From: Ruminococcaceae bacterium OttesenSCG-928-D13
GTDB lineage: Bacteria; Bacillota; Clostridia; Oscillospirales; Ruminococcaceae
DNA: 56,914 bases
Direction: 5' to 3'
Assembly (NCBI GenBank): GCA_030266915.1
Contig: JAJDIZ010000002.1
Coordinates: 1-56,914 of the forward strand
Shown here: one piece after another, positions 45,784 to 54,521 of the stretch
Numbering within the stretch: position 1 is the stretch's first letter
Layout of the letters: the number at the start of each line of letters is the position of its first letter
Made by a program: the position numbers and the translations under genes
The notes under the pieces: generated by a model
Told to the model about the DNA's origin: nothing
The model's input: only the letters and a program-made list of their open reading frames with translations
Databases searched by the model: none

Positions 45784-47081
45784 AATATGGCAACCTCCGT
45801 AACGTATTCGGCGAGAGCATCCACCACTGGCTTACCCTGCTTTTTGGCATCTACGACGATAGCCCGAAGGTCGGCCCTGCCGGTGGTTTGGTGTGGTTCC
45901 AAGCTTTGAGTATTAACATTCAAATCACCCGTACCCGGTTTTGGTGCTGTTCTCTGGCGCTTGGGGGTATCGTCCAGCGAAGCGAGAAAGCCGTCAACCA
46001 TCTGTAAACTGCCTTTGTAGGCCCGTTCCAGCGTGTCTATTGTTACGGCTTCCGTGCCGTCCATGATGGCCCGTTGCTGGGCATGGTAAATCAGCTTCAC
46101 CATAATATCGGGCACACCCTGCGTTTTGCGATAAATCCAGTTCGCAACCTCCGGGGTGAGGTCGGCAGAGTTCCGGGTGTACTGGTAGCGCCATAAGGAT
46201 TTTAACAAAAGCGAAAACTCGTCATTGTTCCCCAGCCGGTCATACACAAGGCCGGTGGCTCGGCGGGCACTCCGAAATTCAGCTTGCAGGGTGCCCAGCA
46301 CTTGCGGGGTGCCAACCATGCAGACGGACAAATGCGCGGAATTTATTAGCTGAACAATAAAATTTAATAGCCGGATTCCACCGCCGTTGCGTATGTGGGC
46401 AATGTTCTGTATCTCGTCCACCACCAAAAGGCCCAAGTTGATACTCTTGCTGATTTGGCTTATCTGGCTCACCATCATATCAGCGGATAGCCTGTTGGTC
46501 ACGGCTCGCTGGTGATGCGCTGTACCACTGGCACCATCTATCTGTAAGAGAATGTCAAGGCAAAGGGCTTTGATTGAAGCATCGGAGGGGGTCTGTACAA
46601 CAATGTAGGGTATCTGCTTACACACAAGCGGTTGCCCGTTGTAGGCTTCGTGCTCAATGACAGGTGGGAACAGGCCAAGCACCTGTTGAAGTGCCCGCGA
46701 TTTTCCCAGCCCGCTAATGCCGATAACGGAAAAGCTATTGCCACCACCTGTCGCGGCAGTGATGCGGCGGTTTTGAAGGTCTGTATAATTGGTGTGATAC
46801 TGCTGAACATCGGCCACGGTCAGTTTTTGGGCAAAGCTGTGTTGCATGGCGGCGCAGACTTGATAGTACAACTGTACGGTCATTTCAAGCGGCTGGTATA
46901 CTTCATATAACGTCCCCAACATCTGCAAGCGCACTTCTGCTGGTAACTGGCGGCTGGATTCGTCATAAGGCGGAAAGTGACCGAGAGCATCAACAAGGGC
47001 CTGCCCGCCCAGCGTAGGCGGTAGGGCCTCTATGAACGGGTTGCCGGGGTATGCCGGGTTTGGCGTATATACTGCTTTCAT
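45780..47081 (-). CDS. tnsC: TnsC/TniB-like AAA+ transposition regulator
   Basis: Walker A VIGISGLGKSRAL; Walker B LGLLVVDEIQNI; overlaps tniQ and tnsB. Confidence 0.9.
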   Translation of the reverse strand: MKAVYTPNPAYPGNPFIEALPPTLGGQALVDALGHFPPYDESSRQLPAEVRLQMLGTLYEVYQPLEMTVQLYYQVCAAMQHSFAQKLTVADVQQYHTNYTDLQNRRITAATGGGNSFSVIGISGLGKSRALQQVLGLFPPVIEHEAYNGQPLVCKQIPYIVVQTPSDASIKALCLDILLQIDGASGTAHHQRAVTNRLSADMMVSQISQISKSINLGLLVVDEIQNIAHIRNGGGIRLLNFIVQLINSAHLSVCMVGTPQVLGTLQAEFRSARRATGLVYDRLGNNDEFSLLLKSLWRYQYTRNSADLTPEVANWIYRKTQGVPDIMVKLIYHAQQRAIMDGTEAVTIDTLERAYKGSLQMVDGFLASLDDTPKRQRTAPKPGTGDLNVNTQSLEPHQTTGRADLRAIVVDAKKQGKPVVDALAEYVTEVAIL

Positions 47082-48940
47082 GCTCCATTCCCCCTTAAAA
47101 TCTCAAACACACTCGGCTCTTGGCGCTGTTCTGCGGCCCGGTTCGCCCGGATGCCCGTTGATATGGTCTTGACTGTCTGCGGCTCTACAGGTGTAGCCTG
47201 TGCCGCAATATCCTCAATGTCTGCAATCAAGGACACCCGCGCTTGCAACTCCTGTTGTTGATATTGAGATTTCAAGTTTTTTTCATCCTTCCGTAGCTGG
47301 GTCAGTTCGTCTAATGTCTTGCCCCTGTATTGGCTCTGAACGACTTCAAACGGCGTGTACACCATGCTCTCATACAGCCACACGGTGCCTATATCATCAG
47401 GATTGTACGCCACCGTCACCTTCTCTTTTCCCCTCATCCCTGCGGTCACAAACCGCTTGTTGTAGGCGCTGTTATTATAATGGATGCCGTTCACTTCAAG
47501 GCCCTTTTGGGTAAACCCGCCCTGTATGCGAGGCAACAAAGCCAACGTGAAGCGTCCAGCATCCACCGTGGGCAAGGCTCCCTCCGGCTGGGCCATACCA
47601 TGCAACCACAGTTTTGAAGCAACAGGCGGCACATCAGCCGCAATCTGGCTTTCCGTGCGCGGGTAGTTCTGCATTATGTGTTCAGAATTGTAATAAAGAA
47701 CGCACCGTATGACGATTGCCGTAAACTGCTCCAAATCCAAAGTGCTATCCTTGCGGTAATCATGCCCGCCGCGCTCTTGGAAGTCTGGTTCAATAACACC
47801 TTTCCCCTTCAAGTGCGGCTTGTAGGAAGTCTGCAACAGGTCAAACAGCTTTTCCACCGGGCCTTTGAGGTCAGGCCGGTAAGCAGGCAAGTTTACAATC
47901 TCTATCCCATATTCACTACACAGGTTTTCCAACACGTCACCGATAAACTCTTTGCCCCGGTCTGTGAGGATGCGCCGGGGTAGGTGGTGAGCGGGCCATT
48001 GCTCCGGGTCTATTTCGATTCCGTGTTGCTGGCAATACTCGGCCTTGTGCATGATGGTGTTCGCCAAAAGCATCCGCAAGCCGTGTTTGCCGCCCTCCAA
48101 GCCCACATACAAGCCAGTTATCATGTTGGTATGAGCATCCACCATCGTATAGATGATGGGGCGACCTATCACCTTGCGAGAAAATCGGCTGACAATATAG
48201 ATGTCGGCTATCGTTGCGTCCGTCATAAAAGTGCCGATTTCAGCGGCGTATTCCCTAACGCTCCCGGTAAAGGCTCTGTGGTTCCTCTGATAAGCCTTTA
48301 GCCCCTTGCGACTGATAGCTTCGTTCACGGGGTCACGGGTGGAGTAGAAAAAGTAGCGGAATTGGTGAAAAGATGGGTACGGCTCCTGTAGGGTGCCGTG
48401 GGCATCGGTATATTTTTCTTTGAGCATCAACGTGTAGGCATTTTTCAAGGTGTGTTGCAGAGGGGAATAGTAAAAACGGTTGAGCGCCCAGCGTATGTTT
48501 TTCTGGTCAGCGGTCAGCGGCGGTGGCTCCTTCTGCTGGCGCTCGGAAGGTAACAGGGCATTGCGGCTCTGCGCCACCCAATAGCGCCAGAGATAGCTTT
48601 TGACGGTCTGCATCCCTACACCCGCATAAACGGATACATCATGGATTATTCGGTTTCGATGGGCCTTGTTTGTGATGCACTCCACCGATAGTAATGGCTC
48701 TATCAGCGAATACCGTTTGTCGCGAGTTTCCTTCTGTCTGGGTTCCAATTCTTCATCCGTATAGGGAATACGGTATTCATTGGTGCTGACAGGCTCCATA
48801 TCATCCAGGATGTCATTATCCAACATGAACGGCATCCGACACCGCGAACAATCCACCACCCAGCTTGCAGGGTCAGACAGCACCAAAACCCGCACCGTCA
48901 GCCCAGCATCCCGTAAAATGTCATTCTCTCTCATGGTCAA
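47078..48940 (-). CDS. tnsB: TnsB-like DDE transposase
   Basis: DDE core: TDATIADIYIVS (D), RILTDRGKEFIG (D), YRPDLKGPVEKLF (E); Mu-type C-terminal region. Confidence 0.93.
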   Translation of the reverse strand: MTMRENDILRDAGLTVRVLVLSDPASWVVDCSRCRMPFMLDNDILDDMEPVSTNEYRIPYTDEELEPRQKETRDKRYSLIEPLLSVECITNKAHRNRIIHDVSVYAGVGMQTVKSYLWRYWVAQSRNALLPSERQQKEPPPLTADQKNIRWALNRFYYSPLQHTLKNAYTLMLKEKYTDAHGTLQEPYPSFHQFRYFFYSTRDPVNEAISRKGLKAYQRNHRAFTGSVREYAAEIGTFMTDATIADIYIVSRFSRKVIGRPIIYTMVDAHTNMITGLYVGLEGGKHGLRMLLANTIMHKAEYCQQHGIEIDPEQWPAHHLPRRILTDRGKEFIGDVLENLCSEYGIEIVNLPAYRPDLKGPVEKLFDLLQTSYKPHLKGKGVIEPDFQERGGHDYRKDSTLDLEQFTAIVIRCVLYYNSEHIMQNYPRTESQIAADVPPVASKLWLHGMAQPEGALPTVDAGRFTLALLPRIQGGFTQKGLEVNGIHYNNSAYNKRFVTAGMRGKEKVTVAYNPDDIGTVWLYESMVYTPFEVVQSQYRGKTLDELTQLRKDEKNLKSQYQQQELQARVSLIADIEDIAAQATPVEPQTVKTISTGIRANRAAEQRQEPSVFEILRGNGA

Positions 48941-49314
48941 GCCTCCTTTTCAATGACGATGCCCCAATCGGTCACACCTTGTTGGTACCAATATTCCAGC
49001 GAGAGTTGTAACAGGTCAATCACGCTCTGACGGGGTAAGATATGCCGAAAAACACACTCGCGTACTGCCATAGTCCCATCTGTCTTTTTTATAAGAAAGT
49101 CGCTCATGTGCGAAGTTGGTGGCGCTGGCAGGTCTGACGGCAACGCGGTTTTTTTGAAATCAAGTGGTATGTTCATGGAAAACTCGGACACGTTTTCATC
49201 GGTGTTAAGCTGGCGGGCGTATGCCTCCATCAGCTTATCGTGACATCTGCATATCTGCTGGTTCTTATCGAGGCTGATTTTTGCGCAACGGTTTTTTTGG
49301 CTCGTTCTCCGCAT
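48937..49314 (-). CDS. tnsA: Short TnsA-like endonuclease subunit (125 aa)
   Basis: SHMSDFLIKKTDGTMAVRECVFRHIL...LLQLSLEYWYQQGVTDWGIVIEKE, resembling the TnsA N-terminal domain; first gene of the tns operon. Confidence 0.75.
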   Translation of the reverse strand: MRRTSQKNRCAKISLDKNQQICRCHDKLMEAYARQLNTDENVSEFSMNIPLDFKKTALPSDLPAPPTSHMSDFLIKKTDGTMAVRECVFRHILPRQSVIDLLQLSLEYWYQQGVTDWGIVIEKEA

Positions 49315-49328
49315 GGTGTTTCCTTCCT

Positions 49329-49423
49329 TTCAGTCCGGGGTCAATCCGGGTTCAGTCCGGCTTTTTCGGGATAAAAGGGCGTTTTGGGGGTTCAATCCGG
49401 GGTCAATCCGGGTTCAGTCCGGC
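49329..49423. repeat. Two arrays of three 11-bp iterons upstream of tnsA
   Basis: TTCAGTCCGGG/GTCAATCCGGG/TTCAGTCCGGC (49329-49361) and TTCAATCCGGG/GTCAATCCGGG/TTCAGTCCGGC (49391-49423), each followed by TTTTTC; inverted GCCGGACTGA at 49506-49515. Confidence 0.93.
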
Positions 49424-49528
49424 TTTTTCAAAAATATCCTCACCTCTATTCTGACGAATTAACAGCCCTTTTTTCGCATATATTAAAAACCCGGATAGCC
49501 GGGATGCCGGACTGACTGAAAACCACTA

Positions 49529-49913
49529 TATGGAAGTACAACCGAAAATTATCAAAAGTGCGACGTCCGATTATCAAAATGCTTCACTCTATTTTTTCTC
49601 TATTTCCCTGCGCCACGGTGGCGATTTCCACATCGTAGGCAAGTTGGAAGTTGGACGGGAGGAACTACTGCGGAATGAGAAACGGACTTCGGCCAGAAGC
49701 GGTGTTATTCCCGATTCATCAATAATTTTATTCTATTTTTGCAGTAGTTTTCGTGGCCCCGCAGGGCCGAGCGGAGTGACCGAAGGGAGCGGAGCGAGGG
49801 CCTTTCTGGCAATAAAAAAAGACCCCACCGGGGCCAGTTACGGCCCGGTTGAGGTCAGTGTGTTTTGGTAATTTAGCGTTAGAACTTTGCTAATTTTTCA
49901 GTGCATGTTTTTA
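49529..49913. repeat. 385-bp direct repeat, right copy, ending 6 bp from the rplL stop codon
   Basis: Identical to 31169-31553. Confidence 0.97.
49813..49860 (-). terminator. Intrinsic terminator of the rplJL operon, inside the direct repeat
   Basis: Minus strand GACCTCAACCGGGCC-GTAACT-GGCCCCGGTGGGGTC-TTTTTTT; the same hairpin is at 31453-31500. Confidence 0.8.
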
Positions 49914-49919
49914 AAAAGC

Positions 49920-50291
49920 TTACTTGAGCTCGATCTTGGCGCCCTGCTCTTCCAGCTTCTTCTGGATGTCCTCGGCGTCGGCCTTGGAGGCACCCTCTTT
50001 GATGGGCTTCGGAGCGGTATCCACCAGCTCTTTGGCTTCCTTCAGGCCCAGGCCGGTGATCTCCTTGACGGTCTTGATAACGGCCATCTTGTTGGGGCCG
50101 ATCTCCGCCAGGATGACGTCGAATTCGCTCTTCTCTTCCTCGGCGGAAGCGGCGGGGGCGGCGCCGGCCATCATCACAGGGGCAGCGGCAGACACGCCGA
50201 ATTTCTCCTCGATCGCCTTGACCAGCTCGTTCAGTTCCAGCACGGTGAGTTCTTCCACCGCGGCAACAATTTTATCAATTTTTTCAGCCAT
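49920..50291 (-). CDS. rplL: 50S ribosomal protein L7/L12
   Basis: [33 protein letters not shown]...[19 protein letters not shown]. Confidence 0.97.
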   Translation of the reverse strand: MAEKIDKIVAAVEELTVLELNELVKAIEEKFGVSAAAPVMMAGAAPAASAEEEKSEFDVILAEIGPNKMAVIKTVKEITGLGLKEAKELVDTAPKPIKEGASKADAEDIQKKLEEQGAKIELK

Positions 50292-50340
50292 TGTTGGTTA
50301 TCTCCTTTAGTATTCAGATTGATTCGTTGGGTGGAAGTGC

Positions 50341-50859
50341 TTACGCGGCGCCTTCCTCGGCGGCCTTCTTCTCGGCCAGGGCGTTCAGGCCAACGGCCAG
50401 ACCGCGCAGATTGCCGGTCAGGGCGCTCAGCAGCATGGACAGCAGGCCCTCGCGGCCAGGCAGCTTGGACAGGGCGGTCACCTCGTCGGCGCTCATCACC
50501 TTGCCTTCCATGTAGCCGATCTTCACGCTGAACTTGCCTTTGCTCTTTTCGGCGTATTTGCACAGGATGCGGGCCGCGGCCAGCGGATCCTCCCCGCCGC
50601 ACACCGCAAGGGCGGTGGAGCCGGTCAGCACCGTGTCCAGCTCGGCGTAGTCGGTGTCCTGCACGGCCAGGTGCATCAGGGTGTTCTTCACCACCTTGTA
50701 GTCCACGCCGGCCGCGCGCAGCTCTTTGCGCAGGGCGGTGTCCTGTTCCACGGTGATGCCGATATAGTCCACCAGCACGCCGGAGGCGGCGCCGGTGATC
50801 TTCTCCTTCAGTTCGGACACGAGTTCCTTCTTCTGTGCCAAAATCTTATCACTGGGCAT
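50341..50859 (-). CDS. rplJ: 50S ribosomal protein L10
   Basis: MPSDKILAQKKELVSELKEKITGAASGVLVDYIGITVEQDTALRKELR. Confidence 0.96.
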   Translation of the reverse strand: MPSDKILAQKKELVSELKEKITGAASGVLVDYIGITVEQDTALRKELRAAGVDYKVVKNTLMHLAVQDTDYAELDTVLTGSTALAVCGGEDPLAAARILCKYAEKSKGKFSVKIGYMEGKVMSADEVTALSKLPGREGLLSMLLSALTGNLRGLAVGLNALAEKKAAEEGAA

Positions 50860-50899
50860 TCTTCTTTTTCACCTCTTTCCGGGGGTCCGCCGGTTGCCG

Positions 50900-51062
50900 G
50901 CGGGTGTCGATCAAACAAAAAACCTCTTTCCCATGCCGGGAAAGAGGTTGTAGACACGCAATAAAGCCAATCTAAACCTGTTTCTCGGCAGGACGGGTTC
51001 GTCGAACCACGGTTAGGCGCAAATGCGCTCCTGCTGTCTTGGAAGCAGCTTTTTTATTTTAC
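50900..51062 (-). ncRNA. L10 leader RNA
   Basis: Minus strand AAGACAGCAGGAGCGC...CGCCTAACCGTGG...CCTGCCGAGAAACAGG then stem ACCTCTTTCCC/GGGAAAGAGGT plus T-run, upstream of rplJ. Confidence 0.75.
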
Positions 51063-51096
51063 CACAGATGTGGCGGTTGTCAAGTCTTTGCCAGGC

Positions 51097-51804
51097 TTAG
51101 GCGCCGGGCTGGGCCACATACTTGGCGCTGGAGAGACGCACGCCCGGGCCCATGGTGCTGGCCACGGTGGCACTCTTGATGTACTGGCCCTTGGCGGCGG
51201 CGGGCTTTGCCTTGACAATGGCGTCCATCACGGTGGCCAGGTTGTCGCCCAGCTTTTCGCTGCCGAAGCTGGCCTTGCCAATCGGCACATGGATAATGTT
51301 GGACTTGTCGAGGCGGTACTCGATCTTACCGGCCTTGGCCTCGGCCACCGCCTTGCCCACGTCGGGGGTCACGGTGCCGGCCTTCGGGTTCGGCATCAGG
51401 CCGCGGGGGCCCAGCACCTTACCAAGACGGCCCACCAGGCCCATCATGTCCGGGGTGGTGATCAGCACGTCGAAATCGACGAAGCCTTCCTTCTGGATGC
51501 GGTCCACCAGGTCCTGCTCGCCCACGAGCATGGCCCCGGCTTCCTCGGCGGCCTTCACAGCGTCGCCCTTGGCAATAACCACAACGCGTACGTCCTTGCC
51601 GGTGCCGTGGGGCAGCACAACGGCGCCGCGCACCTGCTGGTCGGCATGGCGGCTGTCCACGCCGAGGCGCACATGCAGCTCAACGGTCTCGTCAAACTTG
51701 GCCTTGGCGTTCTTGCACACCAGCTCGAGGGCCTCATCGCTCTCGTAAAGCTTAGCGCGGTCGACGGTCTTTGCCGCGTCGGTATACTTTTTTCCGTGTT
51801 TCAT
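51097..51804 (-). CDS. rplA: 50S ribosomal protein L1
   Basis: [29 protein letters not shown]; full length. Confidence 0.97.
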   Translation of the reverse strand: MKHGKKYTDAAKTVDRAKLYESDEALELVCKNAKAKFDETVELHVRLGVDSRHADQQVRGAVVLPHGTGKDVRVVVIAKGDAVKAAEEAGAMLVGEQDLVDRIQKEGFVDFDVLITTPDMMGLVGRLGKVLGPRGLMPNPKAGTVTPDVGKAVAEAKAGKIEYRLDKSNIIHVPIGKASFGSEKLGDNLATVMDAIVKAKPAAAKGQYIKSATVASTMGPGVRLSSAKYVAQPGA

Positions 51805-51818
51805 CTGTTATGCCCCCC

Positions 51819-52244
51819 TTAACCTTCCACCGTGACGCCCATGCTGCGGCAGGTACCCGCAATCATGCTCACGGCTGATTCAAGATCGCTGGCGTTGAGA
51901 TCGGCCATCTTGGTGTTGGCAATCTCCTCCAGCTGGGCACGCTTGATGGTGGCCACCTTGGCGCTGTTCGGGGCGCCGCTGGCCTTCTCAATGCCAACCG
52001 CTTTCTTGATCAGGGTAGCGGCGGGCGGGGTTTTGGTGATGAAAGAGAAAGAGTGGTCGGCGTACACGGTGATAACCACCGGGATGATGTAGCCGGCATC
52101 CTTCTGGGTGCGCTCGTTGAACTCCTTGGTGAAGCTCATGATGTTCACGCCGTGCTGGCCCAGCGCGGGACCAACCGGGGGGGCCGGCGTCGCTTTGCCG
52201 GCGGGTATCTGGAGCTTGATGTACCCAATTACCTTTTGTGCCAT
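51819..52244 (-). CDS. rplK: 50S ribosomal protein L11
   Basis: [38 protein letters not shown]. Confidence 0.97.
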   Translation of the reverse strand: MAQKVIGYIKLQIPAGKATPAPPVGPALGQHGVNIMSFTKEFNERTQKDAGYIIPVVITVYADHSFSFITKTPPAATLIKKAVGIEKASGAPNSAKVATIKRAQLEEIANTKMADLNASDLESAVSMIAGTCRSMGVTVEG

Positions 52245-52278
52245 TCTTAAATTACCTCCAAATGTGGTTAACTAGCGA

Positions 52279-52342
52279 GCAGGTTTTCCCTGCCCTCCCA
52301 CGGGCAAGCGGGCTTGCCCTTTGTAAAACCCCGGGTGGGGTT
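52279..52342. repeat. Cluster of three hairpins in the rplK-nusG gap
   Basis: GCAGG/CCTGC; GGGCAAGC-GG-GCTTGCCC (52302-52319); AACCCC-GGGT-GGGGTT (52327-52342). Confidence 0.75.
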
Positions 52343-52371
52343 AGTACCAAATCTGCGGCGGCAGGCAGGCC

Positions 52372-52887
52372 CTAGATGGGCTTCACCTGCGCCAGTTCCA
52401 GCTCGGCGGGGGTCTCCCGGCCGAACATCGAAACCTTGACGTTCACCTTGCCTGCGTCCTTGTCGATGCTCTCCACCAGGCCGATGAAGCCTTCCAACGG
52501 GCCGGTGAGCACCTCCACGCTGTCGCCCACGGCGTAGTCCACGCTTGTTTGCTGCTCGTCCACCCCAAGGGCTTCAACCTCAGCCTCGGTCAGCGGGATC
52601 GGCTTCGAGGACGGGCCCACAAAGCCTGTGACGCCACGGGTGTTGCGCACGATGTACCAGCTGTCGTCGGTCATCACCATCTTCACCAGCACATAGCCGG
52701 GGAACAGCTTGCGCTCCACCATCCGCTCCTTGCCGTCTTTGATGTCCGGCACGATCTCGGTTGGCACCCGCACTTCCTGGATCAGCTCCTGGAGGCGCTG
52801 GTTCTCGATGATGGTGGTCAGGTTCGTGGCCACCTTGTTCTCATATCCGGAATAGGTATGCACCACATACCATTGTCCCTGGTCCAT
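52372..52887 (-). CDS. nusG: Transcription termination/antitermination protein NusG
   Basis: QWYVVHTYSGYENKVATNL; FPGYVLVKMVMTDDSWYIVRNTRGVTGFVG. Confidence 0.97.
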   Translation of the reverse strand: MDQGQWYVVHTYSGYENKVATNLTTIIENQRLQELIQEVRVPTEIVPDIKDGKERMVERKLFPGYVLVKMVMTDDSWYIVRNTRGVTGFVGPSSKPIPLTEAEVEALGVDEQQTSVDYAVGDSVEVLTGPLEGFIGLVESIDKDAGKVNVKVSMFGRETPAELELAQVKPI

Positions 52888-52913
52888 TTAGCTCTCCTTA
52901 AAGAAAGGCGTGA

Positions 52914-53168
52914 TTATGCGCCGGTGTCGGTGCCGGTTGTCAGCAGCACAATCCCCCGGAAAATCTGCGCAAACAGGAAGTCCAGCCCGGCAATCAGCAC
53001 CGCGCAGATGATGACGAAACCCATCACCACGAGGAAGTTGTTCCACACCTGCTTGCGGGAAGGCCAGACCACCTTTTTCATCTCGCCCCGGGTATCCTTG
53101 AAGAAGCGGGCGATGGCGCGGCCGGCGCGTACCAGGAAATTTGGTTTCTTGGTCGTTTTTTCAGCCAT
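52914..53168 (-). CDS. secE: Preprotein translocase subunit SecE
   Basis: FFKDTRGEMKKVVWPSRKQVWNNFLVVMGFVIICAVLIAGLDFLF. Confidence 0.92.
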   Translation of the reverse strand: MAEKTTKKPNFLVRAGRAIARFFKDTRGEMKKVVWPSRKQVWNNFLVVMGFVIICAVLIAGLDFLFAQIFRGIVLLTTGTDTGA

Positions 53169-53213
53169 TAATTATGTACCCCCTACCCACGCCTCGCCGG
53201 CTCATTCGCCGGC

Positions 53214-53282
53214 TCTTGCGGCTCACCTGCGCCGCAACTGCGGCTTGCCTCGCCGGGCGCGGGAAAATTTGTTTTGCCCTTA
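53214..53282. repeat. Intergenic repeat family 2, copy 1 (inverted relative to copy 2)
   Basis: Reverse complement TAAGGGCAAAACAAATTTTCCCGCGCCCGGCGAGGCAAGCCGCAGTTGCGGCGCAGGTGAGCCGCAAG aligns with 54522-54588. Confidence 0.85.
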
Positions 53283-53336
53283 GTACACTTCTGCATTTCA
53301 GTTTAAATAGCAAAGCCAAATTTTGCACTTCGTGCC

Positions 53337-53486
53337 CTATTTGGTTTCCCGGTGGGTGGTGTGCTTCTTGCAGAAGCGGCAATATTTTTTGCGCTCCAGC
53401 CGGTCAGGGGTATTCTTTTTGTTCTTGGTCGTGTCGTAATTGCGTTGCTTGCACTCGGTGCAGGCCAGTGTGATTTTGGTCGTCAT
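53337..53486 (-). CDS. rpmG: 50S ribosomal protein L33 (absent from the supplied ORF track)
   Basis: Manual translation [49 protein letters not shown]. Confidence 0.95.
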   Translation of the reverse strand: MTTKITLACTECKQRNYDTTKNKKNTPDRLERKKYCRFCKKHTTHRETK

Positions 53487-53750
53487 AGGGCACCTCCATT
53501 GCTTCGGCAGGCGCCGCCGGTCGGCGGCGCAGCATTAAAATACCTCCCTCATCCGGCGCTGCCCCTTGGTGCGTCCAAAAAAGTCCACACAAAAAAACAA
53601 GCCTTCCGGCGAGGTGCAATCATCATATCACACCGGGCGCCGTCGCGTCAAGGGTTTGGGGCGATTTGCCGGCACAGGCACAACAAATAGTTTTTCCCGC
53701 GCTTTACGCCCCGGTGTATTTTGAGTATAATACCATACATGGTCAACCAT

Positions 53751-53897
53751 CTTGAAAACCTTAATGGTTTTCAAGCAGCAGGTTTTACCTGCTGGCACGC
53801 CTTTGGCGTGCGGTTGGCTATGAACGGTGGAAAGCTCGCCCATATTGGGCGAGCACGCGAATGCATTCGCGTCTTCAAAACCGCGTCGGTTTTGAAG
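53751..53897. repeat. Array of six consecutive short palindromes
   Basis: CTTGAAAACC-TTAAT-GGTTTTCAAG; CAGCAGGT-TT-ACCTGCTG; GCACGCC-TTT-GGCGTGC; GCTCGCCCA-TAT-TGGGCGAGC; ACGCGAATGCATTCGCGT; CTTCAAAACCG-CGT-CGGTTTTGAAG. Confidence 0.95.
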
Positions 53898-53944
53898 TTT
53901 CCTTAGTATAGTTGTAACGAAATGGTGAAAGGGCGGGCACGGGA

Positions 53945-54460
53945 TTGGCAATTGCCGGAAAAATGAAGCTGCGCAAGCAGCAGGTGCTCAAGGTGGTGAC
54001 CGGCATCGTTCTGGTGCTGATGGCCTCCTTTGTCACTATTTTTGTGCGGGATTCGTTGAATATGCGCAACCCCGAGAACGCCCTGCCCAACATGACGATC
54101 TACTTCGACAGCAACGGCAAAAGGGTTGCGATGCCCTACATCCACAGCAGCCGCCGGAACTACACCTGGCAGTTCTCCCTTTGGGAGCCTGTCTCCAAGG
54201 CGGATTTCGACCTGGAGCCCTGGCGGGAGCTTTACCCCGGCCAGGTGAACCCGGGCAGCAAGCTGGAGCTGGAGTTCAGCTTTAAACCGAAAGCGGTGGC
54301 CATCTACGCCGCTGCGGGCGAGAGCAGCTATATGGAAGTGGGTGACAGCACGGTTCTGTACGCTCCCACCAGCAAGGGCAACTACGCCTACAAAGTGGTA
54401 GCCACCTGGGGCGCCAACCGCACAGTGACCTACTATTTCAGAATTGATGTGCCGTGGTAG
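53945..54460 (+). CDS. Membrane-anchored hypothetical protein
   Basis: N-terminal TM VVTGIVLVLMASFVTIFVRDSL; start possibly at the Met at 53963. Confidence 0.65.
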   Translation: MAIAGKMKLRKQQVLKVVTGIVLVLMASFVTIFVRDSLNMRNPENALPNMTIYFDSNGKRVAMPYIHSSRRNYTWQFSLWEPVSKADFDLEPWRELYPGQVNPGSKLELEFSFKPKAVAIYAAAGESSYMEVGDSTVLYAPTSKGNYAYKVVATWGANRTVTYYFRIDVPW

Positions 54461-54521
54461 GGACTCCTTAAAGGGAGTTGGCATTTGGCTTTGCCGGCAA
54501 AACTGGCGATTCACTCCCAAT

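Larger units (their letters stand above)
31554..49528. mobile_element. About 18-kb integrated island: Tn7-like transposition module, tyrosine recombinase, plasmid-like replication functions and cargo
   Basis: Bounded by perfect 385-bp direct repeats; contains tnsABC-tniQ, int, RepA-like ATPase and XRE regulators; visibly more AT-rich in parts (42.5-44.7 kb). Confidence 0.85.

Noticed and set aside
44752-49314. CRISPR-associated transposon (CAST)
   Set aside because: No Cas12k, Cascade or CRISPR array is visible; the TniQ-like protein also has its own C-terminal HTH, consistent with DNA-directed targeting.
49530-49871. 113-aa ORF MEVQPKIIKSATSDYQ... inside each 385-bp repeat (also in 31125-31511)
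   Set aside because: No recognisable domain, no clear RBS, and it reads through the rplL terminator hairpin; more likely non-coding repeat sequence.
31169-49913. Defining exact Tn7-like ends and a 5-bp target duplication
   Set aside because: No convincing TGT...ACA terminal inverted repeats with matching 5-bp duplications could be found by eye at either boundary.
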